NCBI GenBank assembly: GCA_964019425.1
Contig: OZ025797.1
Span: forward strand, 806,001 to 870,000
Direction of reading: 5' to 3'
From: Flectonema sp. DT1601
Taxonomy: Eukaryota; Euglenozoa; Diplonemea; Diplonemida; Diplonemidae
Length of the DNA stretch: 64,000 nucleotides
Part shown: one piece after another, positions 38,301 through 53,300 of the stretch
Numbering within the stretch: position 1 is the stretch's first letter
Layout of the letters: every line of letters begins with the position of its first letter
Translations under genes and position numbers: made by a program
Notes under the pieces: generated by a model
What the model saw: only the letters and a program-made list of their open reading frames with translations
What the model was told of the DNA's origin: nothing
Database searches by the model: none

Positions 38301-41300
38301 TGAATTGGACATCTTCTGCAGTCAGATTCAGTCCATTTATTTCTGCAACTGCATTCACATGATACTTGTGCGGCATTAGAAGAGACAGATATCGCGTGAC
38401 CTCTACAATCAGACTCCATTGTACAAAGTCTACAGTTAGGATAGTTAATATGATTTACAGCACATGAATCACAAGAAGAACCATGGTACTGCTGAGTACA
38501 GATAGAACAGTCAGAACCTGTCCAAGAGTTGCTACACTGACAGTCACATGTTGAGTGAGTAGCATCTGATGTTGTTGAATCGGAGTGTCCAGAACAATGT
38601 GTTGCTGTTGTACATTTCACACAATTTGGTAAAATGTATCCAACAGAACACACCTGACAACCAGAGTCTAAAGAGTAACCTTCTTTACATATATCACAAA
38701 AGGTTCCATCATAGTTTCCACTACACGAACAGATACACTTCTCACGGTCATCATCTGATGTTACGGAGTCAGCGTTGCCGTTGCAATCGTCAATAATGTT
38801 ACACTTCATACAATTTGGATAATTAATGAACCCAACAGTGCAATCATTACAATTCATATCTTCTGTATTGTCATACTTCTCTGGACAGGTTTGACATTGA
38901 GATCCTGTCCATTGATGACTACAACTACAAACACACTCATTATTAACAACATTACTTGTGACTGATAATGCGTGTGTTGTAGCTGTACAGTGATTCTCAA
39001 TCTTACATTCTTCACATGCAGGGTAGTTTATATATCCAACAGAACACTCATCGCATAGGGTTCCTTCGAAGTTTTCTAAGCAGTCACAGAGACAGATAGT
39101 TTTATCATTGTCTGTGTAGACATTAAGAGCATGACCTGAACAGTGAACGTTATTTAAACACTTTTCACACTCAGGGTACTGAACATGAAGTGTTGAACAT
39201 GACTTGCAGTCTGTACCAAACTGACTTGGACAAGTCTCACAACGACTACCAGTCCATTGATGAGAACAAGAGCAAGTACATCCTGACTTGTCAGAGTTTG
39301 ATGTGATCCCACCAGGAACAGCTCTTCTATTGCAGTGAATATCATTTGTACATTCTAAACAATCTGGGTAGTTATAATAACCTGGTGAACATTGATTACA
39401 ATCACTCATGTATTTATTATTACAATACTGACACTGACTTCCATACCATTGATGTCTACAACTACAATCACATGAAGTATGAAGTTCATTGCTGGTTACG
39501 GATGTCGCATGTTCGCTACAATGAGAAGAGACAGAACACCTACCACATCCAGGTCCTGCAAAACCTGTTGCACACTGACCGCAGTCTTCAGTTCTATCGT
39601 ATCCAGGTGGACATAAATTACAATTGTCACCGTACCAATTATTTCTACATTCACAAACACACTTATCTTGTTCAGTATTAGTCATAACGGGGTTAGGCGC
39701 ATGTCCTGAACAGTCTATCGCCGCACGACATCTCTCTACGCAACCCGTTTCATAGTTTAAATAAGTATCAGCACACTTATTACAATTAATTCCCGCAAAA
39801 TTAGATGGGCAAGTGTTACAACGTGATCCTGTCCATGCATTTGCGCAGGTGCAAACGCATGCGGTTTTGTCAGCGTTTGCGATCACTAAAGTTGCGTGGC
39901 TACTACAATAGTCACTTGTAGTACATAAATCACAAGTCGGGTAGTTTATTCTGTTGCCAGCACATTCTCTACAAGTTGATTGCTCATACTTTGTTGGGCA
40001 GATCTCGCAATGAGTACCAAGCCAAGGTTCTCTGCAAGTGCAATCACATCGCGAGAAGTCATTAGAAGGCATTGCAAGAGTCGCATGGCTGCTGCAATTA
40101 CCAACCTTTGAACACTCCACACAATCAGGATAACTATAGTGTAATATTGCACAACTCGCACAATTACTTGAACTGTACCTGTCATCACAATCTCTGCAAG
40201 TATCACCACTCCATTGATCTTTACAACTACAAACACATTGAGTCTTATCACTGTTTGTAATAACTGAAGCAGCGTGATTGTTACAGTGAACTTGACTGGT
40301 ACACCTTGTGCATGTTGGGTAATTAATATGTCCTGCAGCACATCTGTCACAGGCAGATCCTGCATAGTTAACCATACACGTGCATTTACATAATGTGTGT
40401 TCAAGGTCACTATTGACTTCAACAGCGTGGTTGTTGCAATCAGTTACTACAGAGCACTTTCTACAGTTGTCTCCCACGTGCATATTACTGCAGCCTTTAC
40501 AGTCGTTTCCAATATCAAAACGATTATCACAAGTTGAGCAATGTGGTAGTTGCCAGTTATTACGGCAGCTGCAGACACAAGTATTCAACGCCACGTCTGA
40601 CGTAACAGAATCAGCATTGCTACTACAATGAGTACTCATTGTACATGGAATACAATCTAAAATACCACCTGGTGTTCCCTCAATAAATCCAACACTACAT
40701 TTCGGTATTGCTTCTGAACAGTCGTACGCTGGTGGGCATCTCTCGCACCTGTCTCCATTGTATGGATGTTTACAATCACATGAACAATCATTTTCAACAA
40801 CAACTGAACTCTTTGAGTGACTATTGCAATAGGAGGCATCACAAGTCACATCGCAGTCAGGCCAGTTGAAGATACTTTCCGCACAAGTATTACAGCTAGG
40901 CCCTCCGTAATTCGTAGGACACGACTCACAACGAGCGCCAGTCCACGGGAATGAGCATCCGCTACACGTGCAGACCAACGGATTCTCAAACGAGTCCGTC
41001 CCAACAACACTCGCACGACTGTTGCAGTGCTGCACATTCGTACACAGCAAACAGTCCCCATTGGCCTTCACATATCCTTGAGCACATCCATCACAAACAT
41101 CTCCCACTTCCCGGAACCGCACAGGACACTCTTCGCAGTCACTCGCCTCAACCCACCTTCCCGTGCAGCTGCAAGTACACCTCGTGCGGGCAGCATTCGA
41201 CGTCACAGACGAACTGTGTCCGAAGCAATCATTCTCAACAGAGCAAGCCCTGCACGAAGATCCCGCAACAACGTACCCCACAGCACACAGCTCGCAGCGT

Positions 41301-44300
41301 GACCCCGCGTATCCTTCGTTGCAGGCACAATCACACTCAGTCTGTGCCCCGTTCGCACTCGCCACTCCGCGGCTACCGCAGTGAGCGTCCCCACGACACT
41401 CCTCACAAAGCTCGTTATATCCGCTCCCGAGGATGTGGTTGCTCGCACACTTCCCGCATCCTCCGTTCGTGTCACGGGCAAACGTCGCAGCACACTCTCC
41501 GCAAGCCAATCCCGTGTAACGGGTCTTGCATTCACAGTCACACTGCGTCTTCAGCCCATTCACTCCCCAAGATTTCGCATTCCCGTTGCAGTTCCCGGCA
41601 TTCGTGCACATCCCACACGTCGGGTAGTCGTATCGCTCCGCCCCACACTCCCTGCAGTTCGCAGTAACGTCGAATTCACTCGGGCAGTTGTTGCAGCTCG
41701 TCCCCGTCCACTGGTGCATACACTTCGTGCAAGTGCAAGTCAACATGTTCATGTCCACCTCAATCACACCGTCTGACCTGCTGTTGCAGTGGTCCTCGCT
41801 CGTGCACTCGTCGCACACAGGGTACCCGACACGTCCTCCCGAACACGCGTCGCAGTCCGATCCCGCGAATCGTCCAGGGCACGTCCCACAGAACTCACCT
41901 GTCCACTGCGTCCCTGCCTTGCAAGTGCACAAGCACACGTTCCCGTCACTCGTCACAGAATCCGCGTGACCGTTGCAGTCCCCAGCCACCGTGCACTGTC
42001 GGCAACCTGGGTACTCCACCCTCCCCACAGCACAGCTCCTGCAGTCTGGATCCACGCTGTAGATCTCCGGACACGTCGAGCAGTCCAATCCCGTCCACTG
42101 GTGTCGGCAGTCGCAAGTGCATCCATCGATCCCTGCTGCGTGGTTCGAACAGTCATCTTCAACAGTGCAGCGAGTGCACGTCGGGTAGTCACGGTAGCCA
42201 TAAGCACAAGCATCGCAGTTTCGACTGCTGTCGAAGCGAGTCGGGCAGTAGTCACAAGTGTATCCCGTCCACTGCGCAACATCGCAGTTGCACACGCAGA
42301 TTCTACTCGCGAACCCGACAGGTGTTTGGGTTTCCGCTGTCGACGCCCTTCCATTGCAAATAGCATTCGTGCACGGCTCGCATGTCGGATAGTTGTCTAG
42401 ACTCGACGGCGCACATGTGTCACAGAGTTCAGTCTGCTCGTACCTGCTGGGGCAATAACTACAGTCGTTGCCATCCCATCGATTATCACAATTACAAATA
42501 CTATCAGTACCTTCTTCATTAGGCAAGGACCCTCCATGACTATTGCAGTCGCCATCTCGGGTACAGAGGCGACAGCCAACAGATGGGTCGAGAGCTCTAC
42601 CAACGTAATTGTTTAATACATCGCAAGTATTACAACTACTACCGGTGAAGCCAACCTTACAGATACAGACACAAGGTGTGTCACCTCCAAGTGATGACAC
42701 GGATATCGCATTTCCATTGCAGTGAAGATCAATGGAACAGAGTTCGCAATCACTACCAGCGTAGTTTGAAGAACAGGCGAAACAATCAGAAGCAGTGGTG
42801 TACCTAACGGGACAGTTTTGACATGAAGAACCAAACCAGTTGTTACGACACTGATGACAAACACAGGAATACTTATCATCTGATGATCCAACTGATAATG
42901 AATTCCCATTACAATGTTCTTCAGAAGTACACAACACACAAGACTTTAATTCACTTGAAACAGAAGTACGACACATTGATCCTTTAAAGTAATTATTACC
43001 TGACTCAAATAGATATCCTGGAGTACCTTCACGAGTTGGATAAAATCTACAATATTGATACTGCTCATGGTACTGACAACAACCTGCTTCACCATAAGAC
43101 TCACAACAGTGATGACACTGAGATGATGTTATTGCGTCTGGACAGTTAATATAAAATGGATTTGGTCTACAAGAAACTCCATTACTGAAAGTATCGCAGT
43201 AAGAGAGGCGACTTGACTTCCTTGACGTTCCAATTTGTTTTGTTTTGAAATTTCTCGTTGTGGTTGAAGAACACAATTTTGGACCACTCACACGACCAGG
43301 TGACTCACCTATTTGAGTCTGTTGACCAACTTGTTTGTTTGCTTTCAGATAACACATTCCTGTTGTGTTGTAAGTCCAGAACTCACACTCTGAGTGGGCT
43401 TGACATATCTGTTGACAGTGGAGTGCAGTGAGTGACGGATGTTTTGATAATGTGTTATCAAACCCAACACCGTAGTACTCGCTACTCATGTCAAAGCAAC
43501 TGCAAGGTCGACATTCTTGATGACTGTCAGCAACCTGTTCCTTTGCTGAGTCAACAGATACTCCAGAAACTTGAAGAGATAATATCAACTGACCACAAGT
43601 CTGTCCCTGAGGTCCAATTATTAAATTCCAAGTTGGTGCTTCTGGAGAGCATGAGTCAGGTAGACACGCACCACATTCATGAGAGTGTAGTGAAGCAGCT
43701 TGTTTACGAGCTTCATAATCAGATAAACCAGAAACAATACCAGAAGTAATTACATCACCACAAGTCTTTCTTGGTGATGAAAGAGGGATTTCAACTCCAC
43801 TCACTAGAGAACAAGAATCAGCGCAGTCAACTCTAATTGAATGAACACTGAATGCTGAATCACCATTTTGATCAGCAGATCCAAAGTCCAATCGAATATG
43901 AGTGACGTCATGTTTGATAGAATCGAATGAATGAATTGTAAACCTCCCAAAGGCAAACTCTGATGCTGGATCCGTGTAAGTCGTGAACTGACCTTCACCA
44001 AACTTGTTATTGTTGGTGTCGTAGCTGCCAAACATTTTCTCACGTTGAGTAACAACTGTCCATGATAATCCTCCATTGGTTGAGATTGATATCTTTATTC
44101 CAGAATATCCAGTTGAAAATGATTCTTTATTAACTAATATCGATACACTAGAAACACTATAAGAACCATGCAGGCTCAGCTTAACAAAGAAACCAGTCGC
44201 TGTACTCTGTCTGAATCGCACTAGGCTTATCTTCCCGTTAAGCGCTGCGTTGATGTTACCTCTGATGCTTATTGCGTCAAGGTTGTGTTGTCCTTCGTTG

Positions 44301-47300
44301 TTTTTCATTACTCCAATAATACCTGTTATACTACAGTGACCAATAGAAGTAGGTTTATTCCATGATGTCACATGGTTAATTTCGATATTCTGAAAGCTGA
44401 CGCTACCAGAATCCCCAGCCTTGAACACCATTTCAATATCAGTAGCACCAGCTATCTGCTTTGAGAAGATGTGTTTTGTTGGAACAGATGCGTCGAAACC
44501 TGCTGCAGGATCATCACCGTTGCTGTAGAATTGCTCATCACGTCTGTGGACCTGCTCGTAGAGACCTCCTCTGCTAACGCTAATAATAACTCCAGCATAT
44601 CCTGGTAAGCTGCCATCATCGGATGTGCCGACGAGTACAGAAATACTTTCCACATCAGTGGCAGCTCCGAGGTGTAAATATAAAATTACGTTATCACCTT
44701 GTTGAGTAGATATGGTAAAAGCTGAATTAATATTCCCATTTAGTACTTGTGATGGGTCTGATGATGTCACAACAGTTCCATCAGAAAGCTTTACAACTCC
44801 AGTGATGAATGGCAACTCTGAGTGTCCACAACAGTCTGCGAAGGTACCATCATCGTCAGGGCAGCAGTTTCCAGTTTTGTCAGCCGATACACATCTTGGA
44901 TGGGATGCGCACTGTTCATCACTTAAAGGTGCATCAGAGTAGCCATCATCACACTGTTCACATCTGTCTCCTGTCCATCCTGTTGAGCAAACACATAAAC
45001 AAGATTCAGAAGTGTATCCAGTTGGTTCAACAGAAGATGCATGATTACTACAATGTTCTTTAATAGAACAAGGAGTACATCTCGGGTACTCAACGTATCC
45101 AGGTGCACACTCATCACAGTCCTGACCTCCATAATTATGTGGACAGGAAGCACAGTGAGGTAGCATCCACTGATGTTTACACTCACAGAAGCAGTTCGTT
45201 TGTTCGATGTCAATATTAACTCGTGTTGCGTGACTGTTACAGTAAGATAGATCACAAACAGAACAAGAAGGATAATTAATCCTACCAATAGCGCATTGTC
45301 TACAATTGCTACCAGCATACATCGATGGACAGCTATCACACAAATCGCCGACCCATTGATTTACGCAATTACATTTACAACTGTCTGCCGCTGCTGTTCG
45401 AACTACGTCAATGACGCCCTCATTCTTACAGTGACAGCGAGAGCACTCTGGGGTACGTACTCTCCCTGGTGCACATTGAGAACAGTCAGAAGTTTGCGAA
45501 TATTTCGAATCACAAGTATCACATTGATTACCTCTCCAGTAATTCCTGCAGCTACAGATACAACGATCCGTACCGTCACTTGTAACAGACGTTGCGTGAC
45601 TTGCACAGTTATCCACAATAGTGCACTCACCACAGGCTGGGTAGTCGTACCTCCCAAATTCGCATCTGCCGCAGTTTTGACCACCAAAGCGGTCAGCGCA
45701 AGTCTCACAATTATCACCAGTCCAGCTGTTTATACAACTATTACACACGCATCTATCTCTTGAAGGGGTGCTTGTGAAATCATTTGACCTCCAAAAGCAA
45801 TCCCGCGAAGTACATTCTCTGCATTCATTACCGCCATCGATGTCCAGGTAGTAGCCCTCCGAGCAGATGCTGCAATCTCTGTTTGAGTCCCATCCAACTG
45901 GGCATCTCTGACAGCTTGTGCCTTCCCAACGATGTCTGCAAGTGCAGCCGCAGTTATTATTATTTGAAGATTGAATATTAACAACACCGTGATTTGTACA
46001 ATCATTTGATGTGCACATCCTACAAGTCGGATGGTTTGTGAATCCGGAAGTACATTCAACACAATTTGGTAACTTGAAGTTCGCAGGACACTCGTCGCAG
46101 GCATCACCAATCCAATTACCTATGCAATTACAAAGACAACGAGACCTGTCTGTGAGAGAACCAATCACTCGTCCATTTCCATTGCAGTGGACGTTAGAAC
46201 TGCATCTCACACACGACGGAGCAATTCCAACAAAGTCTGCCGAACATTTATTACAATCGCTGTCAGGATCAATGCCTCCTGAACATTGTTGACAATTGGT
46301 ACCTGTCCAGTGGTTCCTACAACTGCAAACACAATTACGTTGATTATGATCAGTAGAAACAGATATCGCATTATTATTACAATCAGATACTGTACAGACT
46401 CTACAGTTTGGATAATTAATATGTAGCGGAGAACACTTTGAACAATCTCTGCTGGGATCATATATCTCAGGACAAGTACTACAGGTAGTGTCAGTCCATT
46501 GATGTCTACAAGTACAGTGACAGGTGTCATCAATGGCTCCAGATGACTCTGCTTTCCAGGCATTTCCAGAACAGTCAGTTGACACTTCACAAGATCGACA
46601 GGTATCAAAATCAACGTGATTGACACGACACTTGTCGCAGTCATTTCCGCTGTAGGGGTAGTCGCAGTTTTGACATCTCTTTCCACTCCACTTGTTGAGA
46701 CATTCACAAACACACTCCGTGTGACCAGCGCTACTTGTAACTGAACTAGCATGCCCACTACAATGAGTATCAACTTCACACTTAACACATGATGGATAAC
46801 TAATATAACCTTCAGAACATTCTCCACAATTGGCTGTCACTGAATAGATTTGATTACATTCTGAACATGTTGGTCCTGACCATTCATTCTGACAGCTACA
46901 CTGACATGTTGTGTGACTACTATCTGACCAGGTTGTCATAGCGTGTCCAGAGCAGTGAGTGTTGGTAGTGCAAAGTTCACAGTTTGGGTATCCAATACAA
47001 TTAACATCACATTTATCACAAAGTGTTCCAGTATATCCCTGACTGCACTCACACTGACATCCAGATCCAGGACGTGACCAGCTGTTGTCTGCATGTCCAT
47101 TACAATGAACTTCTGTACTGCAAGGTTCACACAGTGGGTGGTTGAAGTTAGCAGCACAAGTATTACAACTCTCGCCCGTGTATTGAGGAGGGCAGAAATC
47201 GCAAGTAGAACCTTCCCAGTTTCCAATGCAGTCACAATAACATGAAATACCATCAGTACTTGTTGCAGTTACTGCATGTCCACTACAATGTGTTTGTACT

Positions 47301-50300
47301 CGACAAGGAACACAATTATTTTGGTAGTCGATGTGGTTGGCTGTGCATTCATCGCAATCAGGTCCTCCAAACTGGTACGGGCAGACAGAGCATCGAGGAC
47401 CAGTCCATTTGTTCTTACAGCTGCAGACACAACCTGTGTGATCACTGTTTGATCTTACAGTTGTAGCGTGGTTACTGCAGTGATCTTCAACTGTACAGGC
47501 CCCACACTCTGGATAAATAAAATATCCCTCAGCACACTGTCCGCAATCAGCTGAAGCATCAAACTGACTAGGACATGAAAGACAAGAAGTTACTTCACTC
47601 CATTGATCTCTGCAACTACACAAACATCCATCTTGGTTAGAATTACTTTGAACTGAATTCGCATGGCCGTGACAGTGAATACCAACATCACAAAGAATAC
47701 AGTCCGGGTAGTTAATTCGACCTACTTTACATCTTTTACATCCCTGACTCTCATCATAAATATCAGGGCAGGTACCACATGAGGGTCCAGTCCATTGATG
47801 AGAACAAATACAATCACATGACTGACCATCAGTTGCTGTTACAGTAGTAGCATGGTTACTGCAATGATCAGACACAGTACACAGAAGACAGGTTGGGAAT
47901 TGAATGTGATTTGAAGCACATTCCTGACAGTCTCTTGAGAGATCATACTTTGGAGGACAGTAATCACAGTTAGTACCTTCCCATGGAAGATCACAACTAC
48001 AAATACAATTCTTATGTTCGCTATCTGATACAACTTCTGAAGCTCTTCCACTACAGTCATCTGTTACTGTGCATTCAATGCAGTCACTTCCAATGTAACC
48101 ATCAGAACATCCATCACATGTTGTTTGTTCATAATTATTAGGACACGCTGCACAACTGTTACCTTTCCATTGATTAGAACAACTACATTCACAACCATCT
48201 TTATTTATATTAGAAATAACTACATCAGCGTGATTACTACAATGTTCATTTATTGTACACTTTATACACGATGGGTAGTTTATGTAACCAACGTCACACC
48301 TGTCACACGTTTGTCCAGTGTAGCCGATCTTACAGCCAGGTTCTGGAGGATCTTTGTTAGATAGTTGTCCATTACATAAAGGTTGTTGAGTGAATGTAAT
48401 CTCATCACTCTGTCGAGTACATATGTAGCTGTCGTATTCTAAAGAAGGGAATCCAATTACATTATCTGATGGTAGTTTTGATAAAAAGAAACATCTGTGA
48501 CGATTATCATTCGAATCGGAGAGTTGGAAAGTCGTACCAACACATCCATGTATTACTTCACACATTAACTTACAATGACTAGCACTGGCTACAACTTGAC
48601 TTGGAGATTCACCAAACATACTAACAGCTGTTGGGTTCATCGATTGAAGTAATGACGTAGAAGAGTACGATGTCCAACTACTGCAGATGCTGGGTTTTGG
48701 TTTTTCACATATCTGTGATACATGTGCACTGCTGCCGATACCAACTGTAATACCGTCGACTGAATTTGGTCTGACCAGAACAGAACTTATGAAGTAACAG
48801 ATTTGATATTCTCGATGACTCGCATCTATCTTCCTCCACGTGAACCCAACGCAGTCGGACATTTCTTCACATTTCTCCAGACAGGACCGCATGCCAACCT
48901 TCTCTGGATGGAAGACGTAGCTACTTGCTATTGTGTGACTCGTGGCAGTTTGGCGCAGGTCTACGTTGTCAAATATTCTCCATGAGCACTTTATGTCATC
49001 CACACTAGTAGTGGAGCATCCGCAAGTCGCCGGGCGTTCCGTGTTGGGTTCGATGGTACAATCTCCAGTGCAATCACTTTCATCAACAAATTTTAAGCTA
49101 CACATACTTGGGTTTCGACAGGTTAAACTGTTTTCTTCACATGTTGGAAGTGACGATGGAGGACCCATGCAAACGCATTCTTCTTGATCGGCATCAGGTC
49201 TGACAGATGACGCATGTCCATTACACATTGCAGTACTACACTTCGTACAGACATTATTATTACCACTCGATGTCTTTATGAAATCAATCTTACAAGTTTG
49301 GCAGTCGGAAGACTGTTCAACTCCAAATGGACACAACGAACACGACTCACCATGCCAGTAATTTCTACAACTACACACACATTCATTCAACCCTACGTCA
49401 CTCGTTACTGAATCAGCTCTGTTGTTGCAATGGTCTTGAACATTGCATTCGATACAATTAATATTACCGTTGGTACCAATATCAATAAATCCAATTGAAC
49501 AGATTGGTGATACACCAGAGCAGTCATATTCAACAAAGCATAACTCACATTGATTACCAGAGTACGGATGTTTACAATCACAAGAACAACCATTGTCAAT
49601 AACAGTACTTGCTGTTGAGTGACCACTACAATAGGAGTCATCACAAGTCACATCGCAGTCAGGCCAGTTGAAGATGTGCGCCGCACACTCACTGCAACCA
49701 ATGCCACCGTAATTCGAAGGACACGACTCACAACGAGCGCCAGTCCACGGGAACGAGCATCCGCTACACGTGCAGACCAACGGATTCTCAAACGAGTCCG
49801 TCCCAACAACACTCGCACGACTGTTGCAGTGCTGCACATTCGTACACAGCAAACAGTCCCCATTGGCCTTCACATATCCTTGAGCACATCCATCACAAAC
49901 ATCTCCCACTTCCCGGAACCGCACAGGACACTCTTCGCAGTCACTCGCCTCAACCCACCTTCCCGTGCAGCTGCAAGTACACCTCGTGCGGGCAGCATTC
50001 GACGTCACAGACGAACTGTGTCCGAAGCAATCATTCTCAACAGAGCAAGCCCTGCACGAAGATCCCGCAACAACGTACCCCACAGCACACAGCTCGCAGC
50101 GTGACCCCGCGTATCCTTCGTTGCAGGCACAATCACACTCAGTCTGTGCCCCGTTCGCACTCGCCACTCCGCGGCTACCGCAGTGAGCGTCCCCACGACA
50201 CTCCTCACAAAGCTCGTTATATCCGCTCCCGAGGATGTGGTTGCTCGCACACTTCCCGCATCCTCCGTTCGTGTCACGGGCAAACGTCGCAGCACACTCT

Positions 50301-53300
50301 CCGCAAGCCAATCCCGTGTAACGGGTCTTGCATTCACAGTCACACTGCGTCTTCAGCCCATTCACTCCCCAAGATTTCGCATTCCCGTTGCAGTTCCCGG
50401 CATTCGTGCACATCCCACACGTCGGGTAGTCGTATCGCTCCGCCCCACACTCCCTGCAGTTCGCAGCAACGTCGAATTCACTCGGGCAGTTGTTGCAGCT
50501 CGTCCCCGTCCACTGGTGCACACACTTCGTGCAAGTGCAAGTCAACATGTTCATGTCCACCTCAATCACACCGTCTGACCTGCTGTTGCAGTGGTCCTCG
50601 CTCGTGCACTCGTCGCACACAGGGTATCCGACACGTCCTCCCGAACACGCGTCGCAGTCTGATCCCGCAAATCGTCCAGGGCACGTCCCACAGAACTCAC
50701 CCGTCCACTGCGTCCCTGCCTTGCAAGTACACAAGCACACGTTCCCGTCACTCGTCACAGAATCCGCGTGACCGTTACAGTCCCCAGCCACCGTGCACTG
50801 TCGGCAACCTGGGTACTCCACCCTTCCCACAGCACAGCTCCTGCAGTCTGGATCCACGCTGTAGATCTCCGGACACGTCGAGCAGTCCAATCCTGTCCAC
50901 TGGTGTCGGCAGTCGCAAGTGCATCCATCGATCCCTGCTGCGTGGTTCGAACAGTCATCTTCAACAGTGCAGCGAGTGCACGTCGGGTAGTCACGGTAGC
51001 CATAAGCACACGCATCACAGTTTCGACTGCTGTCGAAGCGAGTCGGGCAGTAGTCACAAGTGTATCCCGTCCACTGCGCAACATCGCAGTTGCACACGCA
51101 GATTCGACTCGCGAACCCGACAGGTGTTTGGGTTTCCGCTGTCGACGCCCTTCCATTGCAAATAGCATTCGTGCACGGCTCGCATGTCGGATAGTTGTCT
51201 AGACTCGACGGCGCACATGTGTCACAGAATTCAGTCTGCTCGTATCTCGAAGGACATCTGCCGCAGTGATCGCCAGTCCATCGATTGTCACAATTGCAAA
51301 CACAATCCGTACCTGCCTCACTTGGTAATGAGTTTCCGTGGCCATTGCAATCGTCTGCCCTGGTGCAGAGGCGGCATTCTCGGCGATGAAGTGCAACACC
51401 AGCATATCCGATAGAGGAATGACAGGTATCACAATTAGTTCCAAAGTATCCGACTAAACATCTACACAAACAGGTTCTTCTATTAGCTGATGACGATACA
51501 AAACCAGCGTTACCATTACAATGCAGATCGTTGGTGCATTCGTCGCACGAGTCACCGTAGCGGCCTTCGGCGCAGGTGTTGCAATCATTGCCTCCGTAAA
51601 TGAGAGGACAAGATTCACAATTAGGTCCTGACCATTTATTACGACAGGTACACTCACAAGATGTTTGATCATTGTTTGGTGACACAGAAGTAGCATGATT
51701 AGAACAGTGTGTTGAAACATCACAAGTAGAACACACAAATTGAGAACGAGATGAACAATCACAAGCAGTAGGAGATAAACAAACAGATACCGATGATATC
51801 GAAGGGATTGTGTTTTGACAACTACCAGAGTATAGTCGACATGTTTGATCACGATGAGTAAAGATATCAGCAGAACTTTGGATAGCTGTTCTGTAGCAAT
51901 CACTAACAGTTGCTTGTTCAACCAGTTGAAGAAATACACAATCCTGACCAGCTTGAATTGCAACACCACTTGTCCTTGAACAAACAGTATCTAATGAGAT
52001 TGAAGTATCAGAGCATTGATTACAATAACTTCCAGTCCATCTGTTGTTACAGTTACAGATACATTCATTTCTATTAAAGTTACTGGTGACAGTTATCGCG
52101 TGACTATTACAATGAATTCTATTAGTACAGAGAATACACTTTTTATCATCATCATCTGTAATGTATCCCTCAGAACACTCATCGCAATCTGTTCCAGTCG
52201 ATCCTTCTGGACACACTCCACAACGAGGACCAGTCCAGAAGTTTCGACAAGTACAATCACATAATGTTTTCTCGTTATTAGTTGTAACAGACTCAGCGTG
52301 ATTATTGCAATGAACTTGACTAGTGCACTGCTCACAAGTTGGGTAGTTCTTATACCCAATTGAACATGTGTTACACTCATCTCCATTATATTGATCTGGA
52401 CAGGTTTCACATGTACTTCCTATCCATTGATTAGCACATGTACAAACACAAGTACCTTTCGCAGAGTCTGATGTTACTGAAATTGAATGTCCTCTGCAAT
52501 GAACGCTATCTTGACATTGATAACAAGAAGGATAATTAATACATCCGACAGTACATTCATCACAGTTATTACCCGAGTACGGTAGACTACAACTGTCGCA
52601 AGTCGGTCCTGTCCACTGATCATCGCAACTACATTGGGGACAAGTTGTAGGAGATGCACCAATCAACGATCCATGAGATGAACAATGAGTAATTGGACAA
52701 ACACAATCAGATCCAATGAATCCTTCTCGACATTTATCACAATCAAGACCATCATAGTTTGGAGGACAAACAGAACAATCAGAACCAGTCCAATAATTAG
52801 AACATCGACACTCACAAGTTACTTTATTACTAGTCACTGCTATTGCGTGATTAGAACAGTCTTCAGCTATTCGGCATCTGATGCACTTTTGTGGACCCAA
52901 AACAGAGCGATAGTTGACAGCACATTCGTTACAGTCGGCTCCTGAAAAGATTCCTCGGCACTGATTACAATCAGATCCAGTCCAATTATTTCTACAATCA
53001 CAAACACAACGTTGGTTATTTTGATGAGGAGTAACTGAGATCGCATGATTACTACAATGAGATGATATATCACATCGAATACAGTTGGGATACTTAATAT
53101 GTCCTTCAGCACAACTATCACATAATTGATCTTCATAGTTTGAAGGACAGACAGAACAATCACTTCCAGTCCATTCTGATTTACATTCACACTGACAGCT
53201 TCTTCTTCCTTCATCTGTTACTCGCCTTGCATTACCACTACAGTGAACAGTGTTTTCACACTTTGTACAAGATGGATAATTTATATACCCAGCAGCACAT

